From the NCBI RefSeq assembly GCF_949774975.1, contig NW_026783604.1:62001-126000 (forward strand): a stretch of DNA of 64,000 bases, given 5' to 3'. This DNA comes from Lagenorhynchus albirostris (Eukaryota > Chordata > Mammalia > Artiodactyla > Delphinidae). The notes under the pieces are model-generated. The model saw nothing but the letters and a program-made list of their open reading frames with translations. It had not been told where the DNA came from and did no database searches. A program made the translations under genes and the position numbers. Shown here one piece after another: positions 1 to 11,810 of this stretch (the stretch's first letter is position 1; every line of letters begins with the position of its first letter).

Positions 1-216
1 CCTAACCCGTAGGCTCACACTAACCCGCGCCCTCACACGCACGCTCCCCCTAAAGCGTTGTCGGACCCTCACCTGGACCCTAAACCGTCCCCGTCCCCTA
101 ACCCTAACCCTAGCCCGAACCCTAACCCTAACCCTTCCCCGAAGCCTGACCCTCACCCGTCCCCTAATCCTAACCCGTAGGCTCACACTAACCCGCGCCC
201 TCACACGCACGCTCCC

Positions 217-252
217 CCTAAAGCGTTGTCGGACCCTCACCTGGACCCTAAA
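217..252 (+). other. Least telomere-like yet most uniform segment of the monomer (exemplar)
   Basis: Hexamers 9-14 include GCGTTG and TCGGAC, the furthest from the telomere repeat. By eye this segment is the most constant part of the array. Only sporadic changes are seen, such as GCATTG, GTCAGACC, GTTTTCGG (30,971 and 35,671) and TTGGACC (44,401). The flanking hexamers 2-8 and the telomere-like core vary much more between monomers. It contains an invariant CACCTG E-box. Whether the uniformity reflects a bound protein or recent spread cannot be told from sequence. Confidence 0.55.
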
Positions 253-256
253 CCGT

Positions 257-308
257 CCCCGTCCCCTAACCCTAACCCTAGCCCGAACCCTAACCCTAAC
301 CCTTCCCC
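257..308 (-). other. Telomere-like core of the monomer; tandem G-quadruplex potential (exemplar)
   Basis: On the minus strand, hexamers 15-24 give nine G-tracts of three or four G separated by loops of two or three bases. Most loops are TTA, as in a vertebrate-type telomere. That is enough for two adjacent four-tract G-quadruplexes per monomer, with a matching C-rich strand on the plus side. The core also holds about three copies of TAGGGTTA, the core site recognised by the Myb domains of TRF1/TRF2-type telomere proteins. The exemplar is from the second monomer; the same core recurs in essentially all monomers. Folding and binding are inferred from sequence only. Confidence 0.75.
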
Positions 309-1010
309 GAAGCCTGACCCTCACCCGTCCCCTAATCCTAACCCGTAGGCTCACACTAACCCGCGCCCTCACACGCACGCTCCCCCTAAAGCGTTGTCGG
401 ACCCTCACCTGGACCCTAAACCGTCCCCGTCCCCTAACCCTAACCCTAGCCCGAACCCTAACCCTAACCCTTCCCCGAAGCCTGACCTTCACCAGTCCCT
501 TAATCCTAACCCGTAGGCTCACACTAACCCGCGCCCTCACAGGCACGCTCCCCCTAAAGCGTTGTCAGACCCTCACCTGGACCCTAAACCGTCCCCGTCC
601 CCTAACCCTAACCCTAGCCCGAACCCTAACCCTAACCCTTCCCCGAAGCCTGACCTTCACCCGTCCCTTAATCCTAACCCGTAGGCTCACACTAACCCGC
701 GCCCTCACAGGCACGCTCCCCCTAAAGCGTTGTCGGACCCTCACCTGGACCCTAAACCGTCCCCGTCCCCTAACCCTAACCCTAGCCCGAACCCTAACCC
801 TAACCTTCCCCGAAGCCTGACCCTCACCCGTCCCCTAATCCTAACCCGTAGGCTCACACTAACCCGCGCCCTCACACGCACGCTCCCCCTAAAGCGTTGT
901 CGGACCCTCACCTGGACCCTAAACCGTCCCCGTTCCCTAACCCTAACCCTAGCCCGAACCCTAACCCTAACCATTCCCCGAAGCCTGACCCTCACCCGTC
1001 CCCTAATCCT

Positions 1011-1575
1011 AACCGTTACGCTAACACTAACCCGCGCCCTCACACGCACGCTCCCCCTAAAGCATTGTCGGACCCTCACCTGGACCCTAAACCGTCCCCG
1101 TCCCCTAACCCTAACCCTAGCCCGAACCCTAACCCTAACCCTTCCCCGAAGCCTGACCCTCACCCGTCCCCTAATCCTAACCCGTACGCTAACACTAACC
1201 CGCGCCCTCACACGCACGCTCCCCCTAAAGCGTTGTCGGACCCTCACCTGGACCCTAAACCGTCCCCGTCCCCTAACCCTAACCCTAGCCCGAACCCTAA
1301 CCCTAACCCTTCCCCGAAGCCTGACCCTCACCCGTCCCCTAATCCTAACCCGTACACTAACACTAACCCACGCCCTCACACGCACGCTCCCCCTAAAGCG
1401 TTGTCGGACCCTCACCTGGACCCTAAACCGTCCCCGTCCCCTAACCCTAACCCTAGCCCGAGCACTAACCCTAACCCTTCCCCGAAGCCTGACCCTCACA
1501 CGTCCCGTAATCCTAAGCCGTACGCTAACACTAACCCGCGCCCTCACACGCACGCTCCCCCGAAAGCATTGTCGG
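1011..1575 (+). repeat. Left-region variant cassette (GTTACG / GAGCAC markers), copy 1 of 6
   Basis: A run of monomers carries an ordered set of private variants: AACCGTTACG, then GCATTG, ACCCACGCC, GCCCGAGCACTAACC and CGTAATCCTAAGCCG. The leading marker recurs at 1,011, 2,185, 10,244, 11,753, 14,611 and 16,627. Spacings are near whole monomers (1,174; 8,059; 1,509; 2,858; 2,016 bp). GAGCAC is seen at nine sites, all left of 17.1 kb, and I did not see it again to the right. The copy at 10,244 lacks one monomer relative to 1,011. Confidence 0.85.
1176..1343 (+). repeat. Reference monomer, type 2 (CCGTAC GCTAAC class)
   Basis: This monomer is the same length as type 1 but has CCGTAC and GCTAAC as hexamers 2 and 3. 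Two substitutions six bases apart nearly always occur together, so this is a real subfamily and not random mutation. The change removes the TAG and creates a GTAC (RsaI-type) site. Type 2 monomers tend to run in blocks separated by type 1 blocks; for example, most monomers from 13.6 to 15.8 kb are type 2. The alternation of the two types sets the ends of the Pro-Asn-frame open reading frames. Confidence 0.9.
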
Positions 1576-3414
1576 ACCCTCACCTGGACCCTAAACCGTC
1601 CCCGTCCCCTAACCCTAAACCTAGCCCGAACCCTAACCCTAACCCTTCCCCGAAGCCTGACCCTCACCCGTCCCCTAATCCTAACCCGTACGCTAACACT
1701 AACCCGCGCCCTCACAGGCACGCTCCCCCTAAAGCGTTGTCAGACCCTCACCTGGACCCTAAACCGTCCCCGTCCCCTAACCCTAACCCTAGCCCGAACC
1801 CTAACCCTAACCCTTCCCCGAAGCCTGACCTTCACCCGTCCCTTAATCCTAACCCGTAGGCTCACACTAACCCGCGCCCTCACAGGCACGCTCCCCCTAA
1901 AGCGTTGTCGGACCCTCACCTGGACCCTAAACCGTCCCCGTCCCCTAACCCTAACCCTAGCCCGAACCCTAACCCTAACCTTCCCCGAAGCCTGACCCTC
2001 ACCCGTCCCCTAATCCTAACCCGTAGGCTCACACTAACCCGCGCCCTCACACGCACGCTCCCCCTAAAGCGTTGTCGGACCCTCACCTGGACCCTAAACC
2101 GTCCCCGTCCCCTAACCCTAACCCTAGCCCGAACCCTAACCCTAACCCTTCCCCGAAGCCTGACCCTCACCGTCCCCTAATCCTAACCGTTACGCTAACA
2201 CTAACCCGCGCCCTCACACGCACGCTCCCCCTAAAGCATTGTCGGACCCTCACCTGGACCCTAAACCGTCCCCGTCCCCTAACCCTAACCCTAGCCCGAA
2301 CCCTAACCCTAACCCTTCCCCGAAGCCTGACCCTCACCCGTCCCCTAATCCTAACCCGTACGCTAACACTAACCCGCGCCCTCACACGCACGCTCCCCCT
2401 AAAGCGTTGTCGGACCCTCACCTGGACCCTAAACCGTCCCCGTCCCCTAACCCTAACCCTAGCCCGAACCCTAACCCTAACCCTTCCCCGAAGCCTGACC
2501 CTCACCCGTCCCCTAATCCTAACCCGTACGCTAACACTAACCCACGCCCTCACACGCACGCTCCCCCTAAAGCGTTGTCGGACCCTCACCTGGACCCTAA
2601 ACCGTCCCCGTCCCCTAACCCTAACCCTAGCCCGAGCACTAACCCTAACCCTTCCCCGAAGCCTGACCCTCACACGTCTCGTAATCCTAAGCCGTACGCT
2701 AACACTAACCCGCGCCCTCACACGCACGCTCCCCCGAAAGCATTGTCGGACACTCACCTGGACCCTAAACCGTCCCCGTCCCCTAACCCTAACCCTAGCC
2801 CGAACCCTAACCCTAACCCTTCCCCGAAGCCTGACCCTCACCCGTCCCCTAATCCTAACCCGTAGGCTCACACTAACCCGCGCCCTCACACGCACGCTCC
2901 CCCTAAAGCGTTGTCGGACCCTCACCTGGACCCTAAACCGTCCCCGTCCCCTAACCCTAACCCTAGCCCGAACCCTAACCCTAACCCTTCCCCGAAGCCT
3001 GACCCTCACCCGTCCCCTAATCCTAACCCGTAGGCTCACACTAACCCGCGCCCTCACACGCACGCTCCCCCTAAAGCGTTGTCGGACCCTCACCTGGACC
3101 CTAAACCGTCCCCGTCCCCTAACCCTAACCCTAGCCCGAACCCTAACCCTAACCCTTCCCCGAAGCCTGACCCTCACCCGTCCCCTAATCCTAACCCGTA
3201 GGCTCACACTAACCCGCGCCCTCACACGCACGCTCCCCCTAAAGCGTTGTCGGACCCTCACCTGGACCCTAAACCGTCCCCGTCCCCTAACCCTAACCCT
3301 AGCCCGAAACCTAACCCTAACCCTTCCCCGAAGCCTGAGCCTCACCCGTCCCTTAATCCTAACCCGTAGGCTCACACTAACCCGCGCCCTCACAGGCACG
3401 CTCCCCCTAAAGCG

Positions 3415-4250
3415 TTGTCGGACCCTCACCTGGACCCTAAACCGTCCCCATCCCCTAACCCTAACCCTAGCCCGAACCCTAACCCTAACCTTCCCCGAAG
3501 CCTGACCCTCACCCGTCCCCTAATCCTAACCCGTAGGCTCACACTAACCCGCGCCCTCACACGCACGCTCCCCCTAAAGCGTTGTCGGACCCTCACCTGG
3601 ACCCTAAACCGTCCCCGTCCCTTAACCCTAACCCTAGCCCGAACCCTAACCCTAACCCTTCCCCGAAGCCTGAGCCTCACCCGTCGCCTAATCCTAACCC
3701 GTACGCTCACACTAACCCGCGCCCTCACATGCACGCTCCCCCTAAAGCGTTGTCGGACCCTCACCTGGACCCTAAACCGTCCCCGTCCCCTAACCCTAAC
3801 CCTAGCCCGAACCCTAACCCTAATCCTTCCCCAAAGCCTGACCCTGACCCTTCCCATAATCCTAACCCGTACGCTAACACTAACCCGCGCCCTCACACGC
3901 ACACTCCCCCTAAAGCGTTGTCGGACCCTCACCTGGACCCTAAACCGTCCCCGTCCCCTAACCCTAACCCTAGCCCGAACCCTAACCCTAACCCTTCCCC
4001 GAAGCCTGACCCTCACCCGTCCCCTAATCCTAAGCCGTAGGCTCACACTAACCCGCGCCCTCACACGCACGCTCCCCTTAAAGCGTTGTCGGACCCTCAC
4101 CTGGACCCTAAACCGTCCCCATCCCCTAACCCTAACCCTAGCCCGAACCCTAACCCTAACCCTTCCCCGAAGCCTGACCCTCACCCGTCCCCTAATCCTA
4201 ACCCGTAGGCTCACACTAACCCGCGCCCTCACACGCACGCTCCCCCTAAA
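3415..4250 (+). repeat. Five-monomer block, copied at 6,102-6,937 (offset 2,687 bp)
   Basis: This block and the one at 6,102 share a chain of rare variants. These include a CGTCGCCTAATCC, a CTCACATGCAC, an AATCCTTCCCCAAAG and a TTCCCATAATCC, in the same order and spacing. The offset is 16 monomers minus 1 bp. They differ at scattered bases, for example AAGCCG at 4,031 versus ATGCCG at 6,718. Relatives of the CATGCAC/CCCCAAAG part also occur at about 17.94, 20.97 and 12.96 kb. Confidence 0.85.
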
Positions 4251-5039
4251 GCGTTGTCGGACCCTCACCTGAACCCTAAACCGTCCCCGTCCCCTAACCC
4301 TAACCCTAGCCCGAACCCTAACCCTAACACTTCCCCGAAGCCTGACCCTCACCCGTCCCCTAATCCTAACCCGTACGCTAACACTAACCCGCGCCCTCAC
4401 ACGCACACTCCCCCTAAAGCGTTGTCGGACCCTCACCTGGACCCTAAACCGTCCCCGTCACCTAACCCTAACCCTAGCCCAAACCCTAATCCTAACACTT
4501 CCCCGAAGCCTGACCCTCACCCGTCCCCTAATCCTAACCCGTACGCTAACACTAACCCGCACCCTCACACGCACGCTCCCCCTAAAGCGTTGTCGGACCC
4601 TCACCTGGACCCTAAACCGTCCCCATCCCCTAACCCTAACCCTAGCCCGAACCCTAACCCTAACCCTTCCCCGAAGCCTGACCCTCACCCGTCCCCTAAT
4701 CCTAACCCGTACGCTAACACTAATACGCGCCCTCACACGCACGCTCCCCCTAAAGCGTTGTCGGACCCTCACCTGGACCCTAAACCGTCCCCGTCCCCTA
4801 ACCCTAACCCTAGCCCGAACCCTAACGCTAACCCTTCCCCGAAGCCTGACCCTCACCCGTCCCCTAATCCTAACCCGTAGGCTCACACTAACCCGCGCCC
4901 TCACACGCACGCTCCCCCTAAAGCGTTGTCGGACCCTCACCTGGACCCTAAACCGTCCCCGTCCCCTAACCCTAACCCTAGCCCGAACCCTAACCCTAAC
5001 CCTTCCCCGAAGCCTGACCCTCACCCGTCCCCTAATCCT

Positions 5040-5730
5040 AACCCGTAGGGTCACACTAACCCTCGCCCTCACACGCACGCTCCCCCTAAAGCATTGTCGG
5101 ACCCTCACCTGGACCCTAAACCGTCCCCGTCCCCTAAACCTAACCCTAGCCCGAACCCTAACCCTAACCCTTCCCCGAAGCCTGACCCTCACCCGTCCCC
5201 TAATCCTAACCCGTAGGCTCACACTAACGCGCGCCCTCACACGCACGCTCCCCCTAAAGCGTTGTCGGACCCTCACATGGACCCTAAACCGTCCCCGTCT
5301 CCTAACCCTAACCCTAGCCCGAACATTAACCCTAACCCTTCCCCGAAGCCTGACCCTCACCCGTCCCATAATCCTAACCCGTAGGCTCACACTAACGCGC
5401 GCCCTCACACGCACGCTCCCCCTAAAGCGTTGTCGGACCCTCACATGGACCCTAAACCGTCCCCGTCCCCTAACCCTAACCCTAGCCTGAACCCTAACCC
5501 TAACCCTTCCCCGAAGCCTGACCCTCACCCGTCCCATAATCCTAACCCGTACGCTAACACTAACCCGCGCCCTCACACGCACGCTCCCCCTAAAGCGTTG
5601 TCGGACCCTCACCTGGACCCTAAACCGTCCCCGTCCCCTAACCCTAACCCTAGCCCGAACCCTAACCCTAACCCTTCCCCGAAGCCTGACCCTCACCCGT
5701 CCCCTAATCCTAACCCGTAGGCTCACACTA
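5040..5730 (+). repeat. Block with CACATGGACC monomers, copied at 7,560-8,240 (offset about 2,518 bp)
   Basis: Shared markers are CCTCGCCCTC (5,061 and 7,580), CCTCACATGG (5,271 and 7,788), GAACATTAACC and CCCATAATCC. The offset falls from 2,519 to 2,517 across a 2-bp loss at about 7,729, where the usual AACCCGTAGG reads AACTTAGG. The offset equals 15 monomers less 1-3 bp. Confidence 0.85.
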
Positions 5731-8700
5731 ACCCGCGCCCTCACACGCACGCTCCCCCTAAAGCGTTGTCGGACCCTCACCTGGACCCTAAACCGTCCCC
5801 GTCCCCTAACCCTAACCCTAGCCCGAACCCTAACCCTAACCCTTCCCCGAAGCCTGACCTTCACCAGTCCCTTAATCCTAACCCGTAGGCTCACACTAAC
5901 CCGCGCCCTCACAGGCACGCTCCCCCTAAAGCGTTGTCAGACCCTCACCTGGACCCTAAACCGTCCCCGTCCCCTAACCCTAACCCTAGCCCGAACCCTA
6001 ACCCTAACCCTTCCCCGAAGCCTGACCTTCACCCGTCCCTTAATCCTAACCCGTAGGCTCACACTAACCCGCGCCCTCACAGGCACGCTCCCCCTAAAGC
6101 GTTGTCGGACCCTCACCTGGACCCTAAACCGTCCCCGTCCCCTAACCCTAACCCTAGCCCGAACCCTAACCCTAACCTTCCCCGAAGCCTGACCCTCACC
6201 CGTCCCCTAATCCTAAACCGTAGGCTCACACTAACCCGCGCCCTCACACGCACGCTCCCCCTAAAGCGTTGTCGGACCCTCACCTGGACCCTAAACCGTC
6301 CCCGTCCCTTAACCCTAACCCTAGCCCGAACCCTAACCCTAACCCTTCCCCGAAGCCTGAGCCTCACCCGTCGCCTAATCCTAACCCGTACGCTCACACT
6401 AACCCGCGCCCTCACATGCACGCTCCCCCTAAAGCGTTGTCGGACCCTCACCTGGACCCTAAACCGTCCCCGTCCCCTAACCCTAACCCTAGCCCGAACC
6501 CTAACCCTAATCCTTCCCCAAAGCCTGACCCTCACCCTTCCCATAATCCTAACCCGTACGCTAACACTAACCCGCGCCCTCACACGCACACTCCCCCTAA
6601 AGCGTTGTCGGACCCTCACCTGGACCCTAAACCGTCCCCGTCCCCTAACCCTAACCCTAGCCCGAACCCTAACCCTAACCCTTCCCCGAAGCCTGACCCT
6701 CACCCGTCCCCTAATCCTATGCCGTAGGCTCACACTAACCCGCGCCCTCACACGCACGCTCCCCCTAAAGCGTTGTCGGACCCTCACCTGGACCCTAAAC
6801 CGTCCCCGTCCCCTAACCCTAACCCTAGCCCGAACCCTAACCCTAACCCTTCCCCGAAGCCTGACCCTCACCCGTCCCCTAATCCTAACCCGTAGGCTCA
6901 CACTAACCCGCGCCCTCACACGCACGCTCCCCCTAAAGCGTTGTCGGACCCTCACCTGGACCCTAAACCGTCCCCGTCCCCTAACCCTAACCCTAGCCCG
7001 AAACCTAAACCTAACCCTTCCCCGAAGCCTGACCCTCACACGTCCCCTAATCCTAACCCGTACGCTAACACTAACGAGCGCCCTCACACGCACGCTCCCC
7101 CTAAAGCGTTGTCGGACCCTCACCTGGACCCTAAACCGTCCCCGTCCCCTAACCCTAACCCTAGCCCGAACACTAACCCTAACCCTTCCCCGAAGCCTGA
7201 CCCTCACCCGTCCCTTATTCCTAACCCGTACGCTAACACTAACCCGCGCCCTCACACGCACGCTCCCCCTAAAGCGTTGTCGGACCCTCACCTGGACCCT
7301 AAACCGTCCCGGTCCCCTAACCCTAACCCTAGCCCGAACCCTAACCCTAACCCTTCCCCGAAGCCTGACCCTCACCCGTCCCCTAATCCTAACCCGTAGG
7401 CTCACACTAACCCGCGCCCTCACACGCACGCTCCCCCTAAAGCGTTGTCGGACCCTCACCTGGACCCTAAACCGTCCCCGTCCCCTAACCCTAACCCTAG
7501 CCCGAACCCTAACCCTAACCCTTCCCCGAAGCCTGACCCTCACCCGTCCCCTAATCCTAACCCGTAGGCTCACACTAACCCTCGCCCTCACACGCACGCT
7601 CCCCCTAAAGCATTGTCGGACCCTCACCTTGACCCTAAACCGTCCCCGTCCCCTAAACCTAACCCTAGCCCGAACCCTAACCCTAACCCTTCCCCGAAGC
7701 CTGACCCTCACCCGTCCCCTAATCCTAACTTAGGCTCACACTAACGCGCGCCCTCACACGCACGCTCCCCCTAAAGCGTTGTCGGACCCTCACATGGACC
7801 CTAAACCGTCCCCGTCTCCTAACCCTAACCCTAGCCCGAACATTAACCCTAACCCTTCCCCGAAGCCTGACCCTCACCCGTCCCATAATCCTAACCCGTA
7901 GGCTCACACTAACGCGCGCCCTCACACGCACGCTCCCCCTAAAGCGTTGTCGGACCCTCACATGGACCCTAAACCGTCCCCGTCCCCTAACCCTAACCCT
8001 AGCCCGAACCCTAACCCTAACCCTTCCCCGAAGCCTGACCCTCACCCGTCCCATTATCCTAACCCGTACGCTAACACTAACCCGCGCCCTCACACGCACG
8101 CTCCCCCTAAAGCGTTGTCGGACCCTCACCTGGACCCTAAACCGTCCCCGTCCCCTAACCCTAACCCTAGCCCGAACCCTAACCCTAACCCTTCCCCGAA
8201 GCCTGACCCTCACCCGTCCCCTAATCCTAACCCGTAGGCTCACACTAACCCGCGCCCTCACACGCACGCTCCCCATAAAGCGTTGTCGGACCCTCACCTG
8301 GACCCTAAACCGTCCCCGTCCCCTAACCCTAACCCTAGCCCGAACCCTAACCCTAACCCTTCCCCGAAGCCTGACCTTCACCCGTCCCTTAATATTAACC
8401 CGTAGGCTCACACTAACCCGCGCCCTCACAGGCACGCTCCCCCTAAAGCGTTGTCGGACCCTCACCTGGACCCTAAACCGTCCCCGTCCCCTAACCCTAA
8501 CCCTAGCCCGAACCCTAACCCTAACCCTTCCCCGAAGCCTGACCCTCACCCGTCCCCTAATCCTAACCCGCACGCTAACACTAACCCGTGCCCTCACACG
8601 CACGCTCCCACTAAAGCGTTGTCAGACCCTCACCTGGACCCTAAACCGTCCCCGTCCCCTAACCCTAACCCTAGCCCGAACCCTAACCCTAACCCTTCCC

Positions 8701-9720
8701 CGAAGCCTGACCCTCACCCGTCCCCTAATCCTAATCCGTACGCTAACACTAACCCGCGCCCTCACACGCACGCTCCACCTAAAGCGTTGTCGGACCCTCA
8801 CCTGGACCCTAAACCGTCCCCGTCCCCTAACCCTAACCCTAGCCCGAACCCTAACCCTAACCCTTCCCCGAAGCCTGACCCTCACCCTTCCCCTAATCCT
8901 AACCCGTACGCTAACACTAACCCACGCCCGCACACGAACGCTCCCCCTAAAGCGTTGTCGGACCCTCACCTGGACCCTAAACCGTCCCCGTCCCCTAACC
9001 CTAACCCTAGCCCGAGCACTAACCCTAACCCTTCCCCGAAGCCTGACCCTCACCCGTCCCGTAATCCTAAGCCGTACGCTAACACTAACCCGCGCCCTCA
9101 CACGCACGCTCCCCCTAAAGCATTGTCGGACCCTCACCTGGACCCTAAACCGTCCCCGTCCCCTAACCCTAACCCTAGCCCGAACCCTAACCCTAACCCT
9201 TCCCCGAAGCCTGACCCTCACCCGTCCCCTAATCCTAACCCGTAGGCTCACACTAACGCGCGCCCTCACACGCACGCTCCCCCTAAAGCGTTGTCGGACC
9301 CTCACCTGGACCCTAAACCGTCCCCGTCCCCTAACCCTAACCCTAGCCCGAACACTAACCCTAACCCTTCCCCGAAGCCTGACCCTCACCCGTCCCCTAA
9401 TCCTAACCCGTACGCTAACACTAACCCGCGCCCTCACACGCACACTCCCCCTAAAGCGTTGTCGGACCCTCACCTGGACCCTAAACCGTCCCCGTCCCCT
9501 AACCCTAACCCTAGCCCGAACCCTAACCCTAACCCTTCCCCGAAGCCTGACCCTCACCCGTCCCCTAATCCTAACCCGTAGGCTCACACTAACCCGCGCC
9601 CTCACACGCACGCTCCCCCTAAAGCGTTGTCGGACCCTCACCTGGACCCTAAACCGTCCCCGTCCCCTAACCCTAACCCTAGCCCGAACCCTAACCCTAA
9701 CCCTTCCCCGAAGCCTGACC

Positions 9721-11810
9721 TTCACCAGTCCCTTAATCCTAACCCGTAGGCTCACACTAACCCGCGCCCTCACAGGCACGCTCCCCCTAAAGCGTTGTCA
9801 GACCCTCACCTGGACCCTAAACCGTCCCCGTCCCCTAACCCTAACCCTAGCCCGAACCCTAACCCTAACCCTTCCCCGAAGCCTGACCTTCACCCGTCCC
9901 TTAATCCTAACCCGTAGGCTCACACTAACCCGCGCCCTCACAGGCACGCTCCCCCTAAAGCGTTGTCGGACCCTCACCTGGACCCTAAACCGTCCCCGTC
10001 CCCTAACCCTAACCCTAGCCCGAACCCTAACCCTAACCTTCCCCGAAGCCTGACCCTCACCCGTCCCCTAATCCTAACCCGTAGGCTCACACTAACCCGC
10101 GCCCTCACACGCACGCTCCCCCTAAAGCGTTGTCGGACCCTCACCTGGACCCTAAACCGTCCCCGTTCCCTAACCCTAACCCTAGCCCGAACCCTAACCC
10201 TAACCCTTCCCCGAAGCCTGACCCTCACCCGTCCCCTAATCCTAACCGTTACGCTAACACTAACCCGCGCCCTCACACGCACGCTCCCCCTAAAGCATTG
10301 TCGGACCCTCACCTGGACCCTAAACCGTCCCCGTCCCCTAACCCTAACCCTAGCCCGAACCCTAACCCTAACCCTTCCCCGAAGCCTGACCCTCACCCGT
10401 CCCCTAATCCTAACCCGTACACTAACACTAACCCACGCCCTCACACGCACGCTCCCCCTAAAGCGTTGTCGGACCCTCACCTGGACCCTAAACCGTCCCC
10501 GTCCCCTAACCCTAACCCTAGCCCGAGCACTAACCCTAACCCTTCCCCGAAGCCTGACCCTCACACGTCCCGTAATCCTAAGCCGTACGCTAACACTAAC
10601 CCGCGCCCTCACACGCACGCTCCCCCGAAAGCATTGTCGGACCCTCACCTGGACCCTAAACCGTCCCCGTCCCCTAACCCTAACCCTAGCCCGAACCCTA
10701 ACCCTAACCCTTCCCCGAAGCCTGACCCTCACCCGTCCCCTAATCCTAACCCGTACGCTAACACTAACCCGCGCCCTCACACGCACGCTCCCCCTAAAGC
10801 GTTGTCGGACCCTCACCTGGACCCTAAACCGTCCCCGTCCCCTAACCCTAACCCTAGCCCGAACCCTAACCCTAACCCTTCCCCGAAGCCTGACCCTCAC
10901 CCGTCCCCTAATCCTAACCCGTAGGCTCACACTAACCCGCGCCCTCACACGCACGCTCCCCCTAAAGCGTTGTCGGACCCTCACCTGGACCCTAAACCGT
11001 CCCCGTCCCCTAACCCTAACCCTAGCCCGAACCCTAACCCTAACCCTTCCCCGAAGCCTGACCCTCACCCGTCCCCTAATCCTAACCCGTAGGCTCACAC
11101 TAACCCGCGCCCTCACACGCACGCTCCCCCTAAAGCGTTGTCGGACCCTCACCTGGACCCTAAACCGTCCCCGTCCCCTAACCCTAACCCTAGCCCGAAC
11201 CCTAACCCTAACCCTTCCCGAAGCCTGACCTTCACCAGTCCCTTAATCCTAACCCGTAGGCTCACACTAACCCGCGCCCTCACAGGCACGCTCCCCCTAA
11301 AGCGTTGTCAGACCCTCACCTGGACCCTAAACCGTCCCCGTCCCCTAACCCTAACCCTAGCCCGAACCCTAACCCTAACCCTTCCCCGAAGCCTGACCTT
11401 CACCCGTCCCTTAATCCTAACCCGTAGGCTCACACTAACCCGCGCCCTCACAGGCACGCTCCCCCTAAAGCGTTGTCGGACCCTCACCTGGACCCTAAAC
11501 CGTCCCCGTCCCCTAACCCTAACCCTAGCCCGAACCCTAACCCTAACCTTCCCCGAAGCCTGACCCTCACCCGTCCCCTAATCCTAACCCGTAGGCTCAC
11601 ACTAACCCGCGCCCTCACACGCACGCTCCCCTAAAGCGTTGTCGGACCCTCACCTGGACCCTAAACCGTCCCCGTCCCCTAACCCTAACCCTAGCCCGAA
11701 CCCTAAAACCCTAACCCTTCCCCGAAGCTGACCCTCACCGTCCCCTAATCCTAACCGTTACGCTAACACTAACCCGCGCCCTCACACGCACGCTCCCCCT
11801 AAAGCATTGT
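9721..11810 (+). repeat. Nine-monomer tandem duplication (9,721-10,300 repeated at 11,231-11,810)
   Basis: TTCACCAGTCCCTTAATCC is found at 9,721 and 11,231, and the GTTACG marker at 10,244 and 11,753. Offsets are 1,510 and 1,509 bp, that is nine monomers less 2-3 bp. The same TTCACCAG monomer is also at 488 and 5,860, so the left 12 kb carries four copies of this neighbourhood. The second copy carries extra single-base indels. Confidence 0.75.

Larger units (their letters stand above)
169..336 (+). repeat. Reference monomer, type 1 (CCGTAG GCTCAC class)
   Basis: This monomer matches the common consensus. Cut into sixes from its first base it gives exactly 28 hexamers in phase with CCTAAC. 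Hexamers 1, 17, 18, 21 and 22 are exact. Hexamers 4, 6, 9, 12, 14, 19, 20, 25, 26 and 28 have one mismatch. Hexamer 10 (GCGTTG) is the most diverged, with one match. Base 2 is C in all but hexamer 13 (CTGGAC). Composition is C83, G22, A36, T27. In type 1 monomers the second and third hexamers are CCGTAG and GCTCAC, which puts a TAG in the reading frame that is otherwise open. Confidence 0.95.

Noticed and set aside
129..145. CTTCCCCGAAG as a hairpin or terminator
   Set aside because: The stem is only four base pairs around a three-base loop and is present in nearly every monomer. It is explained by two decayed hexamers and has no gene next to it.
235..250. The invariant CACCTG E-box as a regulatory element
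   Set aside because: It is a six-base match inside a uniform repeat with no gene nearby. Its presence in all monomers follows from shared ancestry, so it was kept only as a detail of the conserved segment.
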